A stretch of DNA of 64,000 bases from Leucaena leucocephala (Eukaryota; Streptophyta; Magnoliopsida; Fabales; Fabaceae). The stretch lies in contig CM073558.1 in assembly GCA_037074615.1 (NCBI GenBank), positions 7,493,501 through 7,557,500 on the forward strand, given 5' to 3'. Position 1 is the first letter of the stretch. Each line of letters opens with the position of its first letter. The position numbers and the translations under genes are program-made. The notes under the pieces are model-generated. The model was given only the letters and a program-made list of their open reading frames with translations. It was not told where the DNA came from and did not search any database. Positions 1 through 12,600 of the stretch are shown one piece after another.

Positions 1-61
1 ATTGTATCTTAACGGTATTCTAGGGGTCATAGGGTCAATAGCAATTATATATTTTATAACA
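1..61 (-). repeat. Start of gypsy 3' LTR (partial)
   Basis: Bases 1-61 match 4802-4853 of the other LTR, apart from a roughly 9-bp expansion in the CTAGGGTCA stretch and a few substitutions. Read on the minus strand, the LTR begins TGTTATAAAA directly after the polypurine tract. The rest is off the left edge. Confidence 0.88.
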
Positions 62-1370
62 ATACCCCCCCCCTTTTAAACAACCCTTGTCCTCAAGGGT
101 TGGAAACCTGAAATTCAGGAAACTGCTGCTGTAACTTGTAGAGAGAGATCCAAGAAGTGTCCTTTTCAGGATATCCCTTCCACTGTACAAAACTTCTGTG
201 ATAATATGCTTCTTCCTCCTCCCAACTCTATTGGCCAATATTTTCTCAGTATATTGGGAACTAGGAACAGTAGGATAGTCAACAGGAGGATGTCTTTGTT
301 TAAGATGAGGATCTGGACACAGCTTCAGCAAAGACACATGAAATGTAGAGTGGATTATGGACTCAGGTGGCAGTTTCAACTTGTAAGCTACTAGTCCTAT
401 CTTTTCTGTCACCTTGTAAGGACGATAAAACCAAGGAGTTAGCTTCTTAGTGCTTCTAGTTGCTGCAGAAACTTGTCTATAAGGTTGTAGCTTCAGGAAA
501 ACGCACTGCCCTATTTGAAATTCCCTGTCAGACCTTCTAGTATCTGCCTTCTGCTTCATAGTGTTAACAGATTGACGTAAATGATGTTTCAATACAGCTA
601 GCATTCTTTCCCTTGCTGTGAAGCTCCTATCCACTACTTCAATGACAGCTGTTATAGGAATATAGGGAGAATAAACCGGAGGTTTTTGGCCATAAAGTAG
701 CTCATATGGGTTGCCTTGGTGGAAGTGTGGAAAGTAGTATTATACCACCATTCGGCCAAAGACACCCAGTGGTTCCATTCGTTAGGATTTTCCCAGCACG
801 TACACCTCAAATAAGACTCCAAGCAATGATTCAAAACTTCAGTTTGCCCATCACTTTGAGGATGGTATGCTGAAGACAGCCTTTGCTCAATTTTCAGAAC
901 CTTGATAAACTCTTTCCAAAATTTGCTGATAAAGATAAGATCCTGATCACTTATAATCTCCACTAGTGCTCCATGGAGCTTATATACTTGATCAAGAAAA
1001 CCTTGAGCAATAGAAGAAGCTGTAAATGGGTGAGATAAAATGATAAAATGAGCATACTTACTCATACAATCAACTATGACCCAAATTACCCCCTGCCCAT
1101 TAGATTTAAGAAGACCTTCTATGAAATCCATTGATACGCTCTCCCAAATCTTGCTTGGAATAGGAAGTGGCTATAATAATTCTAGAGAATCTACAATCTC
1201 ATATTTACACCTAGCAAGCGTGCCTTTTATATAATCTTCTTCCTTATGAAGGTTCTTCCACCAAACTGCAAACCTTTTGATAAGTATCATTAATTTCCAA
1301 GTGGCCCACTTGAGCACTAGAATGGAGCAATTCAAGAATATTTTGCCTAGTTGCAGCAACATCCCCTACT
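35..1370 (-). pseudogene. Gypsy integrase with chromodomain-like tail, broken
   Basis: The minus-strand frames give the integrase catalytic core (652-1131). It has the typical start MDFIEGL, a second Asp in the ISDQD segment and the YHPQSDGQTE segment leading to the catalytic Glu. Residues of the N-terminal zinc-binding part lie at about 1171-1362. The C-terminal frame 35-634 carries the LTPWFYRPYKV and STFHVSLLK motifs found after gypsy integrases. It then has LANRVGRRKK followed by scrambled residues where the chromodomain should continue. Stops and frame changes separate these blocks. Confidence 0.85.
62..80 (-). other. Polypurine tract of the gypsy element
   Basis: The minus strand reads A-rich then a run of nine G immediately before the LTR. 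This is the expected plus-strand DNA priming site at the 3' LTR border. Confidence 0.75.
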
Positions 1371-1529
1371 ACAATCTTGCTGTCTCTTTGGAAAACAGTC
1401 CCATCCCAAGAAAACCATCCCATGAGACCATCAAATTGCTGCTTAATATCTGACAGAATAACTCCACCACAGGATCAGCCTCCCAAGATTCTATAAAGTT
1501 TAGGAGCTCCGGGGAAGTAGTGTCAAGAG

Positions 1530-3522
1530 TCATCTGCAAACTATGCGAATCATGCATACTAGAAAGAGCATCAGCTTATCACTCCCCTTTTTGTACTGAA
1601 TCTCATAGTCATAACCCATGAGTTTAGCTACCCAATACATCTGAAAAGGCGTCTTAAGCTTCTGTCCCAGCAAAAACTTGAGACTTTGCTGATCTGTAAT
1701 TATGCTGAAACGAGCTCTTTCCAAATATTGATGCCAATTTTCTACTGCAAGAACTACAGCTAACAGTTCCTTCTCATATCTTGAAAGCTTAATATGTTGT
1801 GGGCCTAACACTTTACTGAGAAAAACAAGTGGCTGGCCCTCCTACATAAGGGCAGCCCCAATCCCTACCCCAAATGCATCTGTTTCTACAACAAACATCT
1901 TGGAAAAATCAGGTAGAGAGAGTATTGAGGCTGAAACCAGGGTGTCCTTCAGCTTTTGGAAGGCAATGATGCTGGCCTGTTCTGACCATAGGAAGCCATC
2001 CTTGCATGTGAGTAGAGTCAACGGATGAGCTAACTCTCCAAAACCCTTGATGAACCTCCTGTAATAACTAGCCAATCCTAAATATTCCCTTCCCTCTATT
2101 GCTTCACATTTTTTGGTTTTGGCAAATCTAATACAGCCTGAATTTTCTTAGGATCGGTTGACACCCTTCCTGCTGAAATAATATGGCGCAGATATTTGAA
2201 TTTCTGAGCAGCAAAAGTTCATTTCTCTTGACGAAGTGCTGGTGATTACGCAAAATCCTTAACACAGCTTCCAAGTGGGACACATGCTCAGCCATAGAGG
2301 AACTATAAATGATAATATCATCGAAGAAAATTAGCACAAATTGACGGAGGAAAGGTCTGAAAATATCATTCATGGCTCCTTGAAAAGTGGCTGGAGCATT
2401 GGTCAAGCCAAAAGGCATGACCAACTATTCATAATGCCCTGAATGAGTCTTAAATGCAGTCTTGTGACAATCTGTAGTAACCATTCTAATTTGATGGTAA
2501 CTAGCCCTTAAATCCAGCTTGGTAAACCACTTGGCTAAGTGTAGTTCATCCAATAAATCCTCAACCAAAGGAATTGGGTACTGATTCTTAGTTGTGAGCT
2601 TGTTCAACTCCCGATAATCGACACACATCCTCCAAGACCCATCTTTTTTCTTCACTAGAACAATGGGAGCAGAAAAAGGGTGAGAACTTTCTTGAAGTAC
2701 CCCATTTTGTAAGAGTTCCTTGATTTGCTATTCAATGACATTCTTCTAGATAGCAAGATAGCGATAAGGCTTAAGATTGATAGGATTTATTCCCTCTTAG
2801 AGAATAATGGAATGATTGTGACCGGTCTCAATGGCGGCAAGCTTTGGAGCTCCTTAAATACATCCTCAAATTTAGTCAAAACCCCTTCCACCTCATCTGG
2901 GATAGCAACTACTTCATTTTGAACTGCAAGACACTGGAGTTCTGTTTCTTTTGGGGGCCATAAAAGCTGAACTAAATTTCTTTGCTGATTATTGCCACCA
3001 TGGGAACTTAGCTTAGCGGTTAGTACCACATTCAAAATAGTAGGGCCAGCTACTCACAACTTACACAAACTCCCTTTGTACCAGAAATGCATGGCCATCT
3101 GATCATATTCCCAATAGGCATTCTTAAGGGATTTCAGCCACTTAAGCCCCAATACCATATCATATGTGTGCAAATTAATAATTCTGAATGCAGATTCGAA
3201 TTCCAGGCCTGCATCCGCCATCTGAAGTTCTTCCAAACAACATGATCTACAGTCTACAGCCTCCAACTATCTGTATAGAAGACAAACTAGTGCCTTATTC
3301 TTGCCAACCCAATCTTCTCGCAAGTTTGAGGTCAAGGAAATCATGGGTGCTACCAGTATCTATTAAGATGCAGATGCCCCATTTTCCCATATTCCCAGCA
3401 ATCTTCATGGTTTCACTAGTCTCCCCACCACTAATGGCATGCAATGATATTAGTGGAATTGACTCAACACAGTCCTCATTGTCAAACTCAAGTGCCCTAG
3501 CCTTCTGCATTACCTTTGTCAA
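1530..3522 (-). pseudogene. Gypsy protease, reverse transcriptase and RNase H, broken
   Basis: The aspartic protease motif IDTGSTHDFL lies at 3295-3522. Reverse transcriptase appears at 2425-2655 (GSWRMCVDYRELNK, KLDLRASYHQIRM) and 2128-2424 (active-site FFDDIIIYS, with MPFGLTNAPATFQ before it). RNase H follows at 1842-2075 (VETDAFGVGIGAAL) and 1530-1811 (YEKELLAVV, ITDQQSLKFLL). The RT Asp pair is intact, but stops and frameshifts between the pieces prevent a full polyprotein. Confidence 0.88.
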
Positions 3523-3553
3523 AGGCTATGAAATGCAGCTACATGCTCTACTT

Positions 3554-4594
3554 CTAAGGACAACGGTGGTCACGAGAGAATTGTTTGTGACAGTAGAAGC
3601 ACAAGTTCTTTGCAAGGTGCTCTGCTTTCTTTTCTACTGTCAACATCTTAAGAGGACGCACATATCTTGTTGGGTTCTTAGGCACTGACACTGAATCTTT
3701 AATCATCAGCGGCGCCGCATTACTCTGTTGGGTAGCCCCACCACCTAATAGAGCATTCTTGTAAGAATTTCCAGGCGCCAAAGACACCAGGGGACCCATC
3801 GACGTTTTTTCCTTTCTATCGCTGCACTTTTGCTCATGCGATGATTTATCGCAATTTCCTGAACTCTTGCCAGTCGTCAGGCCTCCACAACTGTCTTGGG
3901 ATAGAACATTAATACAGAGTCATCAATTTCTTCTTTTAATACTCCAACGTATACATCTATCAAATAGGCTTCCAATAGATCTAACCGTGCCAATATCGTA
4001 TCAAATTTAAAATTGAATTCTGCCAACATCCTAGTCTGTCATAAGTAGGTAAACTCTATCATTGGCCTTTCATACGGTGGCCCAAAGGCCTTTTTCAAGA
4101 GTTCCGCATATTCGCCCCACATTGGTCAATCATCCCCACAATGACGTTCCATTGCTAATTGCCATTCAAAGTAGTCGTCGCCCAAGTTCAAGGCTACCGT
4201 ATCCACCATCACTTCCTCTAGGATGTTTTCAAGCCTGAAGTAACGTTCATATTTCACTATCCAGGAATGAATGTTCTTGCCATTGTACTTTGGGAAGTCC
4301 ATTCTCAATAGGCAAGACCATCGACGATCATCGGGATTATCATTGACCCGATGATTGCCATTTCTTTGGGTGCGTCGTGGCTAAGATTGCACACCTCTTG
4401 CGCCATCATTTGCAATTCTTGACGGAAAGCACGACCCATATTCTACAGCTCGTCCCGAAAGCCCAACACCATCTCTTACAACTCATCCACGCTCTACAAC
4501 CGTTGCTCCACACTTTACATTCAGGCGTACATTTTTTTGGTGTCTTCCTATAACTTCGTCTCAACCATTCAACATCATGTGACAAAGGGTCCAA
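3554..4594 (-). pseudogene. Gypsy gag with CCHC zinc knuckle, broken
   Basis: A capsid-type segment at 4126-4308 (MRMDFPKYNGKN, WIVKYERYF) is typical of plant gypsy gag. The C-terminal frame (3554-3799) has a CCHC-like knuckle, CFYCHKQFSRDHRC. The ORF is interrupted between the two. Confidence 0.75.
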
Positions 4595-4603
4595 GGAAGG
4601 CGT

Positions 4604-4615
4604 GCTCTAATACCA
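4604..4615 (-). other. Gypsy primer-binding site (initiator tRNA-Met type)
   Basis: The minus strand reads TGGTATTAGAGC, one base from the usual plant TGGTATCAGAGC complementary to initiator tRNA-Met. It lies just inside the 5' LTR. Confidence 0.8.
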
Positions 4616-4617
4616 CT

Positions 4618-4853
4618 TGGCACGCCACTTGATCAAGAATGGGAAAGAATAGGAAAGAACAGGAAAGGAAGAAGGAGAGAAGAGGGAAGTCAGGAAAAGA
4701 GAAGTATAGGTTCACAATGGAGAAATGAAGGAAAAGTCAATGCAATGTCATTATTCATTCTGTAACCCTTGCTATGGTTTACTATTTATAGGCTACTGTT
4801 TATTGTATCCTAACGGTATTCTAGGGTCAATAGTAATTATATATTTTATAGCA
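4618..4853 (-). repeat. Gypsy 5' LTR (about 236 bp)
   Basis: The LTR is bounded by TG...CA, with the primer-binding site on its inner side. Its outer 52 bp match the partial LTR at the left edge. The inner boundary is placed at the TG at 4618 and could be off by a few bases. Confidence 0.75.
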
Positions 4854-4889
4854 TCTTAAGTGACAAGAATCCAAGTAGCAAAAGCCCAC

Positions 4890-6971
4890 CTGCACTACTC
4901 GATCAGATTCATGAGCAGATGCACATAAAGGTAACTGATTTGGTGCAAGAACTGTAATTGTGGCACCAGAAGAATTCCTTAACTTCTCAATGTTTTGACC
5001 CGACACCCCAATCAAGCCACCTGCCTGGGACCCAGCGATCAAAAGCCTAATTGTATGAGCCGCCACATGTCCTGCAGTGACTTTTGATGCATCGAGACTG
5101 ATATCATCTTCCTGTTATAAGATGCACATGTTTTATACAAATTAAAAACAGTTAAAAAAAAGAGATCAACAAGGCCCCGTGAATTATTAATGAAATTCAA
5201 AGATATAATGGTCTCAAAAAGGTTGTCTCTAACGAACTAAAAGAGACTTGCAAAATAATATTACAGAATTATAGGATACATCCTGAAAAATGATAGATCA
5301 AGATGAATAAGCTTGCCTCGTCATTAAAAAAAGAATAAAAAATCTTCAAAGCCGTAAAATTTTAAACAACAATCCATCCTCTTTTAGCTATTTAAAATTA
5401 AAATTACCCTAGGTCCACTATTTTGATGAATGAAGAGAAAACTAAATGGTTATAATAGCGCTCAGATCAAACTTCATGTTTAACAGTGAAAAATATAAAA
5501 ACTTAACAATGCTAAAAAAGAATGGCATTACCGTTAAAATTAAGTTGGCTATTTGCTTAAGAGCATTCTCAGCATCAGTAATGTTTTCATCATTATCTTT
5601 TGAACTAATGATGATAACTCGTTCTTCATATCGCTACACAAACAAAAATGTGAGACTGGGTTCAGTAAATGGTAATAATCTGAAAATCCATTGGTCAAAA
5701 ACTACACATAACGGGCCCTTCATGACAAATGCCATTCTGGAGAAGTAGGCAATGCTTCAAATATCAGCGAAACTAAAAGAAGTTCTCATAAATGGATATG
5801 GTCACAATTTTTCCTTTCATTCTTACTCAAAAAAAAAAAGGGTACGAAAAAATGATAATAAAAAACACAGGCCGGACATTACATTAGAAAAAAAAAAACC
5901 GGAATACCTTACAATCTGCAGAAAGGCACATTATATCAATTTATTACTAAAAGAATACCTCCCCTTACAGTCAAGTAAAAGAATGCTTTTTATGCACAAA
6001 ACGAATTGATCACTAAGGAAATATTCAATTATTCATACAATCTCTAAGTAACAAAAAATTGACATTGAAGTAACAAAAAATTGACAGTACCAGAGCATAT
6101 TCATGATGTCCAACTAGCTTAAGGAAGAATGCTTAAGGTAAATTAATTTTATCATGAAATCTATCAGTGATCTTGCAAAGGTTAGAAAAGCAACTACATG
6201 TTCGAAAACTAAAGAGGCTCATCCATTAAAGAATGCTCATTCGCCATATTCCCACCTGTTTTGCGAGTCACTTCTTTATTTCGTCTTAATTTTAAAAAAT
6301 ATTACCCTCGTAAATGTTCATATTGCCACCCAAAATCACTTATTTAGCTACCAAAAATCTTCAATATAAGAAAAAGAAGAATGACCAATCCAGAAGGGAG
6401 AAATACAACTTAATCCCTTCTTCTCTTCCCTTACTTAACTACCCAATAAATATCACGAAAACTTGTAAAGACTTACGGAAACAGAATCAGCAATTTTAAT
6501 GGTGGCTTTCGTGTCTTCTCGAATTTTCTGTATACGACAACCTTCTTTGCCGATTACCTTCCCGATCTGCTTCGATGGCACCACGATCCTAAATATCACA
6601 TCCTGACCCTTTGCTCTCTTTGCCGCCGACTGCTCGCCCACTTCAGTGCCGGGAGCTTCGTCTTCTCGACGGCGCTTCCCAGGGGCCGATTGGCCGGTTT
6701 CCTGGCCGGGAAGGGGTAGCGGGAACGGCATGTGAAGGGGCATCGGCATCTGCATCTGATATGGCATCTGCATCTGAAATGGCATCTGCATAGGAACCTG
6801 CATAGGCATGGGAACCATTGGGTTTTGAGGAACCATGGGGTTTAAGGGAATTTGGCCCTGCTGCGACATGGCAGCATCGGAGAAGTATGGAGGAGGAAAA
6901 GATGACGAGCCCATTTGCAGTGAGGAGTAAAATTTTTGGCGTTGAGATGTCGAGGGTTTTATTCCCTCCAA
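4890..6971 (-). CDS. KH-domain RNA-binding protein (5' three exons; 3' end outside window)
   Basis: Three exons join in phase: 6971-6477, 5633-5532 and 5111-4890, each with GT donors and AG acceptors. They give 273 codons. Residues 1-90 are Met/Pro/Gln-rich low complexity. Basic stretches near 99-102 (KRRR) and 118-121 (KRAK) could be nuclear localisation signals. KH1 runs from about 126 to 197 with GKEG as the GxxG nucleic-acid loop (141-144) and spans the exon 1-2 junction. KH2 starts at about 219 with GVSG at 234-237. The rest of KH2 lies left of the window, beyond the gypsy element in intron 3. KH proteins of this poly(C)-binding type bind single-stranded RNA in splicing or RNA stability; the precise orthologue is not identified. 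The first ATG (6971) is used; Met20 is an alternative start. Confidence 0.88.
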
Positions 6972-9900
6972 ATTAAATTACGGTCATGTCCTTCCGTCTT
7001 TCTAAGTAGATATGGCTTTATTGTGTTGTGTCTCAAAATCTCTATAGTAAAAACTCAATTTGTCGATTATAATAAATAAACATTTAATTGAGCTTACTAT
7101 AAAATTATATATTTTGACTAAAACCTTTTGGTTGCAATTCCATCCACTTTGATATTTCACCAAAGTTAAAAGAAACTGGCTTAATTTAATTTTTTTATAA
7201 ATTAATATAATATTTAATCCCTTAAATTTATAAAAAAATTAATTTTAGTCCTCTAAATTTAAAAATATAAATTTTGATTTCTCAAATGACAAAATGGGAT
7301 AGCATCCCAAAATTTAGGTAAAAAAATAATTAGAAAATTTTAGAGAATAGGAATATTTCTATAGAATTAAACAAGCTTAAAAAAATTAGGGATATAAGAA
7401 ATGAAGAGATAATTTTTAGAAAAAATATTGAAGACTCAAAAAATTAACAAAACAATAATGGAAATGGTATTTTAAGTATGTAGAAAATTATAGAATAAAA
7501 TATTTTATAAAAGAGGTTTAAATAATTTAATATCAAATTTTTAGATTTCTTGAAAGATTATTTTTTAAAAATATTCAAGAAAAATAGTTGATTTATCGTT
7601 TGCTTTTAAAATTTTAACAAAAACATATTATGGGTTGAAGAAATTATAAAAACAAATATAAATTCTAACATGTGCTGTCATTTTTAACAAATTTAGATTG
7701 TTCAAAAAATTTAAAGAGGACTATAATATAAGGCTAAAATTAAATTTGGGGATAGATAGATTTTTATTAGTATCAATAAAATAGGCTGGCTAGCTGGTTG
7801 TGGGCTAGACTGTCGCAACCTGGGGGCTAGCAAAATGCTAGTCTGAGCCTGTCAACCCATCACCTTTTTTTTACTTTTTAAATATTTTTAAAAAATTATT
7901 TTTAATTTTTTTAAATATTAATAAAAATTTTCTAATGTTATATTAGCATAATCAAAAAATTGTTAATATTATACTCTTAAAAATTCTTATTTTTTATAAA
8001 AAATCTTAAATTTTATAACTATAAATATAAATAAATATTAATATAATATTAATCAATTATAATATGTTCATATATATCAATAAATAAGTAATTATATTTA
8101 CTAATATTCGATAATAAGAGTATTTAAAGTAATATTTAAATAAAATAAATTATAATATTAATAATTTAAAACATAAATTAGAGGAATAGAACAACTTACC
8201 CTAAAACAAACTGATATTTTATCAGCCTAAACTTTCACTCCCCACCCTCTTTGATGCAAAATGGGCTTAGCTCTAATTTTTATTATGATAACTTAAAGAA
8301 TAGGTGTAACTAATAGTGACATGACACATGGTACCTCCCCCTTGAAGGCTTGTTTAGATGGAAGTTTAAAAAAGGTTTTTTTATAGTTTTTAAAAAAAGT
8401 TTCTAAAAAAAACTTATAGAAAAAATTATTATAAATAAATAAGTATTTTAATAGTTATTATTAGAAATACTTTTGTGATTAGTAAATTATTAAAAAACAT
8501 ATTATTTTATTAAAAATATGAGAGGGGATAGAAGAGAGAGGAGAGAAAAGTGAGAAAAGATGAGATAGAAGAGATGGTAGATAAGAGAGAGAAAAGATGA
8601 GAGATGAGAGATGAGAAAGTGAATAAGAGATATAAGATAAAAGAGAATATATAAGAAAAAGTTGGATTAACTTAGTGTTTGAAGTGCATGAAAGGTGTTT
8701 GTGAAAATGAAAAAGAGACGGTTATGGTTGACGGCCTGACACTGAAATTGGAATGTTGAGATATGACAAAAGGTTACTGATTTAATACTTGAAGTTAAAG
8801 GGGTTAAGTATGAGGTTTTATAGTAGAGCATGGATCAATATTAATGAGTTGAGCTCATAGGTATTTCATACTATTAAAAAGGAATATTGCTCAAGAATGT
8901 TGGAGGTTTATGGATGATGAATTGATGCTTAAAAAGTGTAAATTTTTCAGATCTTACCATATGGTGGCTCCGCCCATAAATTAAAGCAAGAGGATACTTA
9001 GTGCTTATATATGTAATACATATACATAAATTCTTATGTGTGATGTGAACACTGAAATTGGGAATAGGAGTTAATAAATTATCCTCTATTTTGAGTATTT
9101 ATTATGCAGCATAAGTTATTTAAGAGGTTATATCAGTTTAAGTAATGGCAAGCTTTAATGTAGTATATGACGTAAACAGAATGAGATTTTTATAAGCCAT
9201 TTCCCTATAGTTGTTCGGCTAACTCAATGGCAGCAAAAAGCAATTGGCTTTTTATAGGTTGTGGTACTCCAATGATTTTAAAGGGAGGAATGGAGAAGGT
9301 TTAGACTCTGAGTTAAGTTGAAGACAAAAAACAAATGTTCTGGAGGGATGGGGTTATTTTCAGTATTATGGGTCTATGATACCTGATGCCACGTAAGATT
9401 TTAAATGGTTAAAGTAGGAGTTATACAATGGTCGATTGTTGCTTGGAAAATTCTGCAAGGGAAAAATAAATGGTGCAGATTAATTGAGTATGTTATCTGA
9501 ATGGACTATAGGTGTTTTAAGCTATTGGGTTATCATGTATAAGAAATTTCTTTTCCCTTGAATTTGGATTGTTGACCAAAGTGTTGAATATGAAAATCTA
9601 AGAGAAGTTTTATTGTTTCAATAGTTATAATGTTCTCAAGAAATAAGGGATCAAAAAGAAGAGTTAAGACTTTGTATGCTAATAAAGTGATATTTTTTTT
9701 AAGGCTGGAATTTTGGAAACAAAAGAATATGAATATATCTATGCCCTTGCCTAAGATAAACAATAATTTGTTACAGAGAGTTGGGGGTTTAAGGGAGTTA
9801 ATAAAGAGATAAATTATAAGTGGAAAGGTATTAACCTACCCTTATATAAATAATTATATAGTTTTTAATATTTCCCGAGCCCACTAAGGTGAGAAAGAAA

Positions 9901-10126
9901 TATTGTAAAGGTAAATTTGGAAGAAGGAGATCTAGGTAATAATACTTTGTTTTCATATCTATATCTATATGTGATGTTTTGCATATTTGTTTGTGCTATA
10001 GAGATGCAAACATGGGGGATTGCTCGCCCATCCCTAGGAATAAGCATAAGGGGCTAACAATTGCTAATGTAAGGCACTATTTAGCAAATATGCATACATT
10101 GATTGTGAATCATATTGATAGTTGAT

Positions 10127-10128
<2 letters not shown>
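6972..10128. other. AT-rich intergenic region, no gene recognised
   Basis: This stretch lies 5' of the KH gene. It contains that gene's unmapped 5'UTR and promoter near 6972-7100, then long A/T-rich sequence. A purine-rich GAGA tract lies at about 8521-8650. From about 8700 the composition becomes less AT-rich and more G-rich, but no frame or family is recognisable. A decayed long LTR is one possibility. Confidence 0.6.

Positions 10129-10182
<54 letters not shown>
10129..10182. repeat. Compound microsatellite (AT)16(GT)11
   Basis: An uninterrupted AT run (10129-10160) is followed directly by a GT run (10161-10182). Replication slippage should make it polymorphic. Confidence 0.97.
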
Positions 10183-10183
<1 letters not shown>

Positions 10184-11225
10184 GTGATGTATGGGTATTG
10201 CTCGCTATTTAGGATAGATGAAAGTCTTATACCAAGTGGTTGTATATATATTTAATTGAAACCATATTGATTGGTTGTGGATATGGATTGTTATGCATGC
10301 TTTGTGAATTTATACATGTATATATATACACGAAGGATTATTGTTATTATTAAGATTATTTGAATTTCACCCATTTTTCTTCCATAATACAACAAAGGCA
10401 TGTGGCTTAGAGGCAAGGGACACTGAGAAAGGAAAGTTGAGAAGGTTATGGTTGGAGTAGCATAGACATTTCATTTTGATTAAGTAAATTATGTTTTGAT
10501 CAAGCTATATAAGGCCTGTATATACGCTTGTTAATATATGTGTAAGCCAAGTTTAATTTGGAAAGAAAAAAAAAACAAGAAAAAAAATTCTTATAGATTT
10601 TCAAGCTCTTTTTATAAAAGTTGTTCAGAAGAAGTATTAATTAAGGTGTCAATTTATAAAGTGTTATAAATAATTTATGTATTTATTAAATTATATGGAT
10701 CAATGATTTAATGATTTAATAGAAAGAAATTTGAGAAATCGAAACCTATAATTTAAAATTTAAAGGATTAAAATTAAAATAAGGATAGCTTTGAGAGACG
10801 GAAAATTGTATTAACATTTTTTTGAAGGGGGAATGAATTATTATGAGGTTTTAAATAAATGAATTAATTACTTAAATATCCTAGTAATAATTAAGAAATT
10901 AACAAATGACAAGTTCAATGGTAAGAATTGATAAAAAATTTATATTATTTAAAAATTTTTGATAATTAAATTATTTTTTTCTTTTGATAATTATATCACT
11001 TCCTTAAAATTTTATAATAATTTCTCTTTTTAATTAGAGAGTCAGGCATATTAATTATATATAGTTATAAATAGAATCTAACTCAACTTTTTATTTAGAA
11101 GAGCTCTTGTGCTACTAAGTTAGTTAGTATGAGTTCAATTAGTTAAACATTCTAAATTTAATACTTTCTTTTCTCATCTTTACACACATAGATTGTATGA
11201 AATGCAAAGGATGAAACTTCGGTGC
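10183..11225. other. Intergenic, no gene recognised
   Basis: AT-rich sequence without a credible coding frame. The part around 10380-10560 is less AT-rich and resembles the tail of the unexplained stretch that begins at about 8.7 kb. Confidence 0.5.
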
Positions 11226-11508
11226 ATCCTTCTATTTCAAAATATAAGGTGTAAAAGTTGAGAAGATTTTTTTTTTATAATGTACAGTTTGAATTTGTCT
11301 CGTCATTTAATATTTTTTTTAATTTTATTACACTCTCTCATTACCTTTTTCTCTATATCTCATTTGTTATATATCTCATTACTCTTTATTAATAAGGGCA
11401 CAATCAAAAAATATTATATGTGTCGCATAATATTTTTAACTAATTTTAATTAATTTTTTGATATATGTAATTTGGCTATTTACATCTTATATTTTAAAGT
11501 GGAGAGAG
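11226..11508. mobile_element. Stowaway-like MITE, diverged
   Basis: The ends form an imperfect inverted repeat built on the block AAAATATAAG(A/G)TGTAAA. Next to the right end the sequence reads TACTCTCTCC on the minus strand. This is the TA plus CTCCCTCC-like terminus of Stowaway (Tc1/mariner-derived) elements. The left end is more diverged. The interior is AT-rich and non-coding. Confidence 0.5.
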
Positions 11509-11993
11509 TAATTTCTTGGCAAATACTGCATGCTCACGTTTGCTGTAACATATGGAAAATTGTGCCAATACTTTATTCTAAGGAGAAGGAGGTTGCCCTT
11601 GAGAGTAATAGTGCTTTCATCAATACTGGAATTATAATTAACAACCTCAAGTTGGAAGTAAAGATGAGTTGTAGATAATGGTATATGACATTATGTCTAA
11701 GATAAGTTTTGATAATAACAAATGTTAGAGAAATTGAATTTTTAAGTGTTTTTGCCTGCATTTTCTTTTGATAAAATGACAATACTATAAGTTAGCTAAA
11801 AAAAGGCCCTTTGATTGAACATGCAGCATTACAAAGCCGGAAGTCCCATCAGAGAAACATACAGACAACAACAGTACAGAGTGCATAAACTTAAAACAAG
11901 AAAGAACAAACCAAAACTACAAGAACATAAATCACAACATAAGCAGCGTAAAAGTCATCTGGATCAGCCAAAGCCCAATTTTTTTTTGGCACA
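11509..11993. other. Spacer between MITE and foldback element
   Basis: The 72-codon frame from 11815 is Lys/Gln-rich, runs straight into the next repeat and matches no family I recognise. I see no gene here. Confidence 0.5.
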
Positions 11994-12600
11994 ATTTTTT
12001 TTTGAAAAAGGGTTAGACTTACCCACGATCTAAGGGTAGGGCGAAGTCTTCATTCCTCTTAGGTGATACCAATATTAGGCAGGTCGAGCCGTCTATTACC
12101 CTTAGGTGTAAATTTAGACACCCAGGAGTTAAGATATATCCCTAAGCGCCACAACTAGAATTACAACAAAGTCGTACTTTCTAGAGATCGGATATGCTCT
12201 AAATAGTCGCATGTCTCACCCAAATTTTTAACCACATAAACATGTCATAGTAGTAGTCTCAGCTTGCCCCATTAAGCTGGCCACATTGGGTTGAGTCCTG
12301 ACATGAGAGGAAAATCAAATAACCCAAAAGTATTTTTACTTACCTATTGTCTATGTGTTCAATTAGTGAAGGGATAAGATATATGACTATTTAGAATATA
12401 TTTGATCTTTAGAAAATACCGCTTTGTTGTAGTTCTAGTTGTGGCACTTGAGAATACATCATAGTTCCTGAGTAATTAGATTTATACCTACGGGTAATTG
12501 ACAGTTTATCATGCCCAACATTGGTATTACCTAAAAGGAAGGAAGAATTCATTATACCCTTGAATCGTAGATGAACTCAACTCCTTTCTAAAAATTTTTG
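11994..12600. mobile_element. Foldback DNA element with about 215-bp inverted arms
   Basis: The left arm (about 11994-12210) and right arm (about 12385-12600) are imperfect inverted repeats along their whole length. Shared blocks include GATACCAAT(A/G)TT, GCCACAACTAGAA and CTACAACAAAG (or the equivalent). The spacer is about 170 bp. There is no coding frame. The structure suits a non-autonomous DNA transposon; no target duplication was recognised, so the superfamily is open. Confidence 0.8.

Larger units (their letters stand above)
1..4853 (-). mobile_element. Ty3/gypsy chromovirus-type LTR retrotransposon, degenerate, cut by left edge
   Basis: On the minus strand the order is 5' LTR, primer-binding site, gag, protease, reverse transcriptase, RNase H, integrase, a degraded chromodomain, polypurine tract and part of the 3' LTR. 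Protease-RT-RNase H-integrase is the Ty3/gypsy order, and the chromodomain-like tail points to a chromovirus. Every reading frame is broken, so the copy cannot move by itself. It lies inside an intron of the KH-domain gene on the same strand. The base next to the LTR end (4854 on) would begin a 5-bp target duplication, but the matching flank is outside the window. Confidence 0.93.

Noticed and set aside
11815..12033. 72-codon Lys/Gln-rich frame
   Set aside because: Runs into the foldback element, lacks a family match and has amino-acid bias typical of A-rich DNA.
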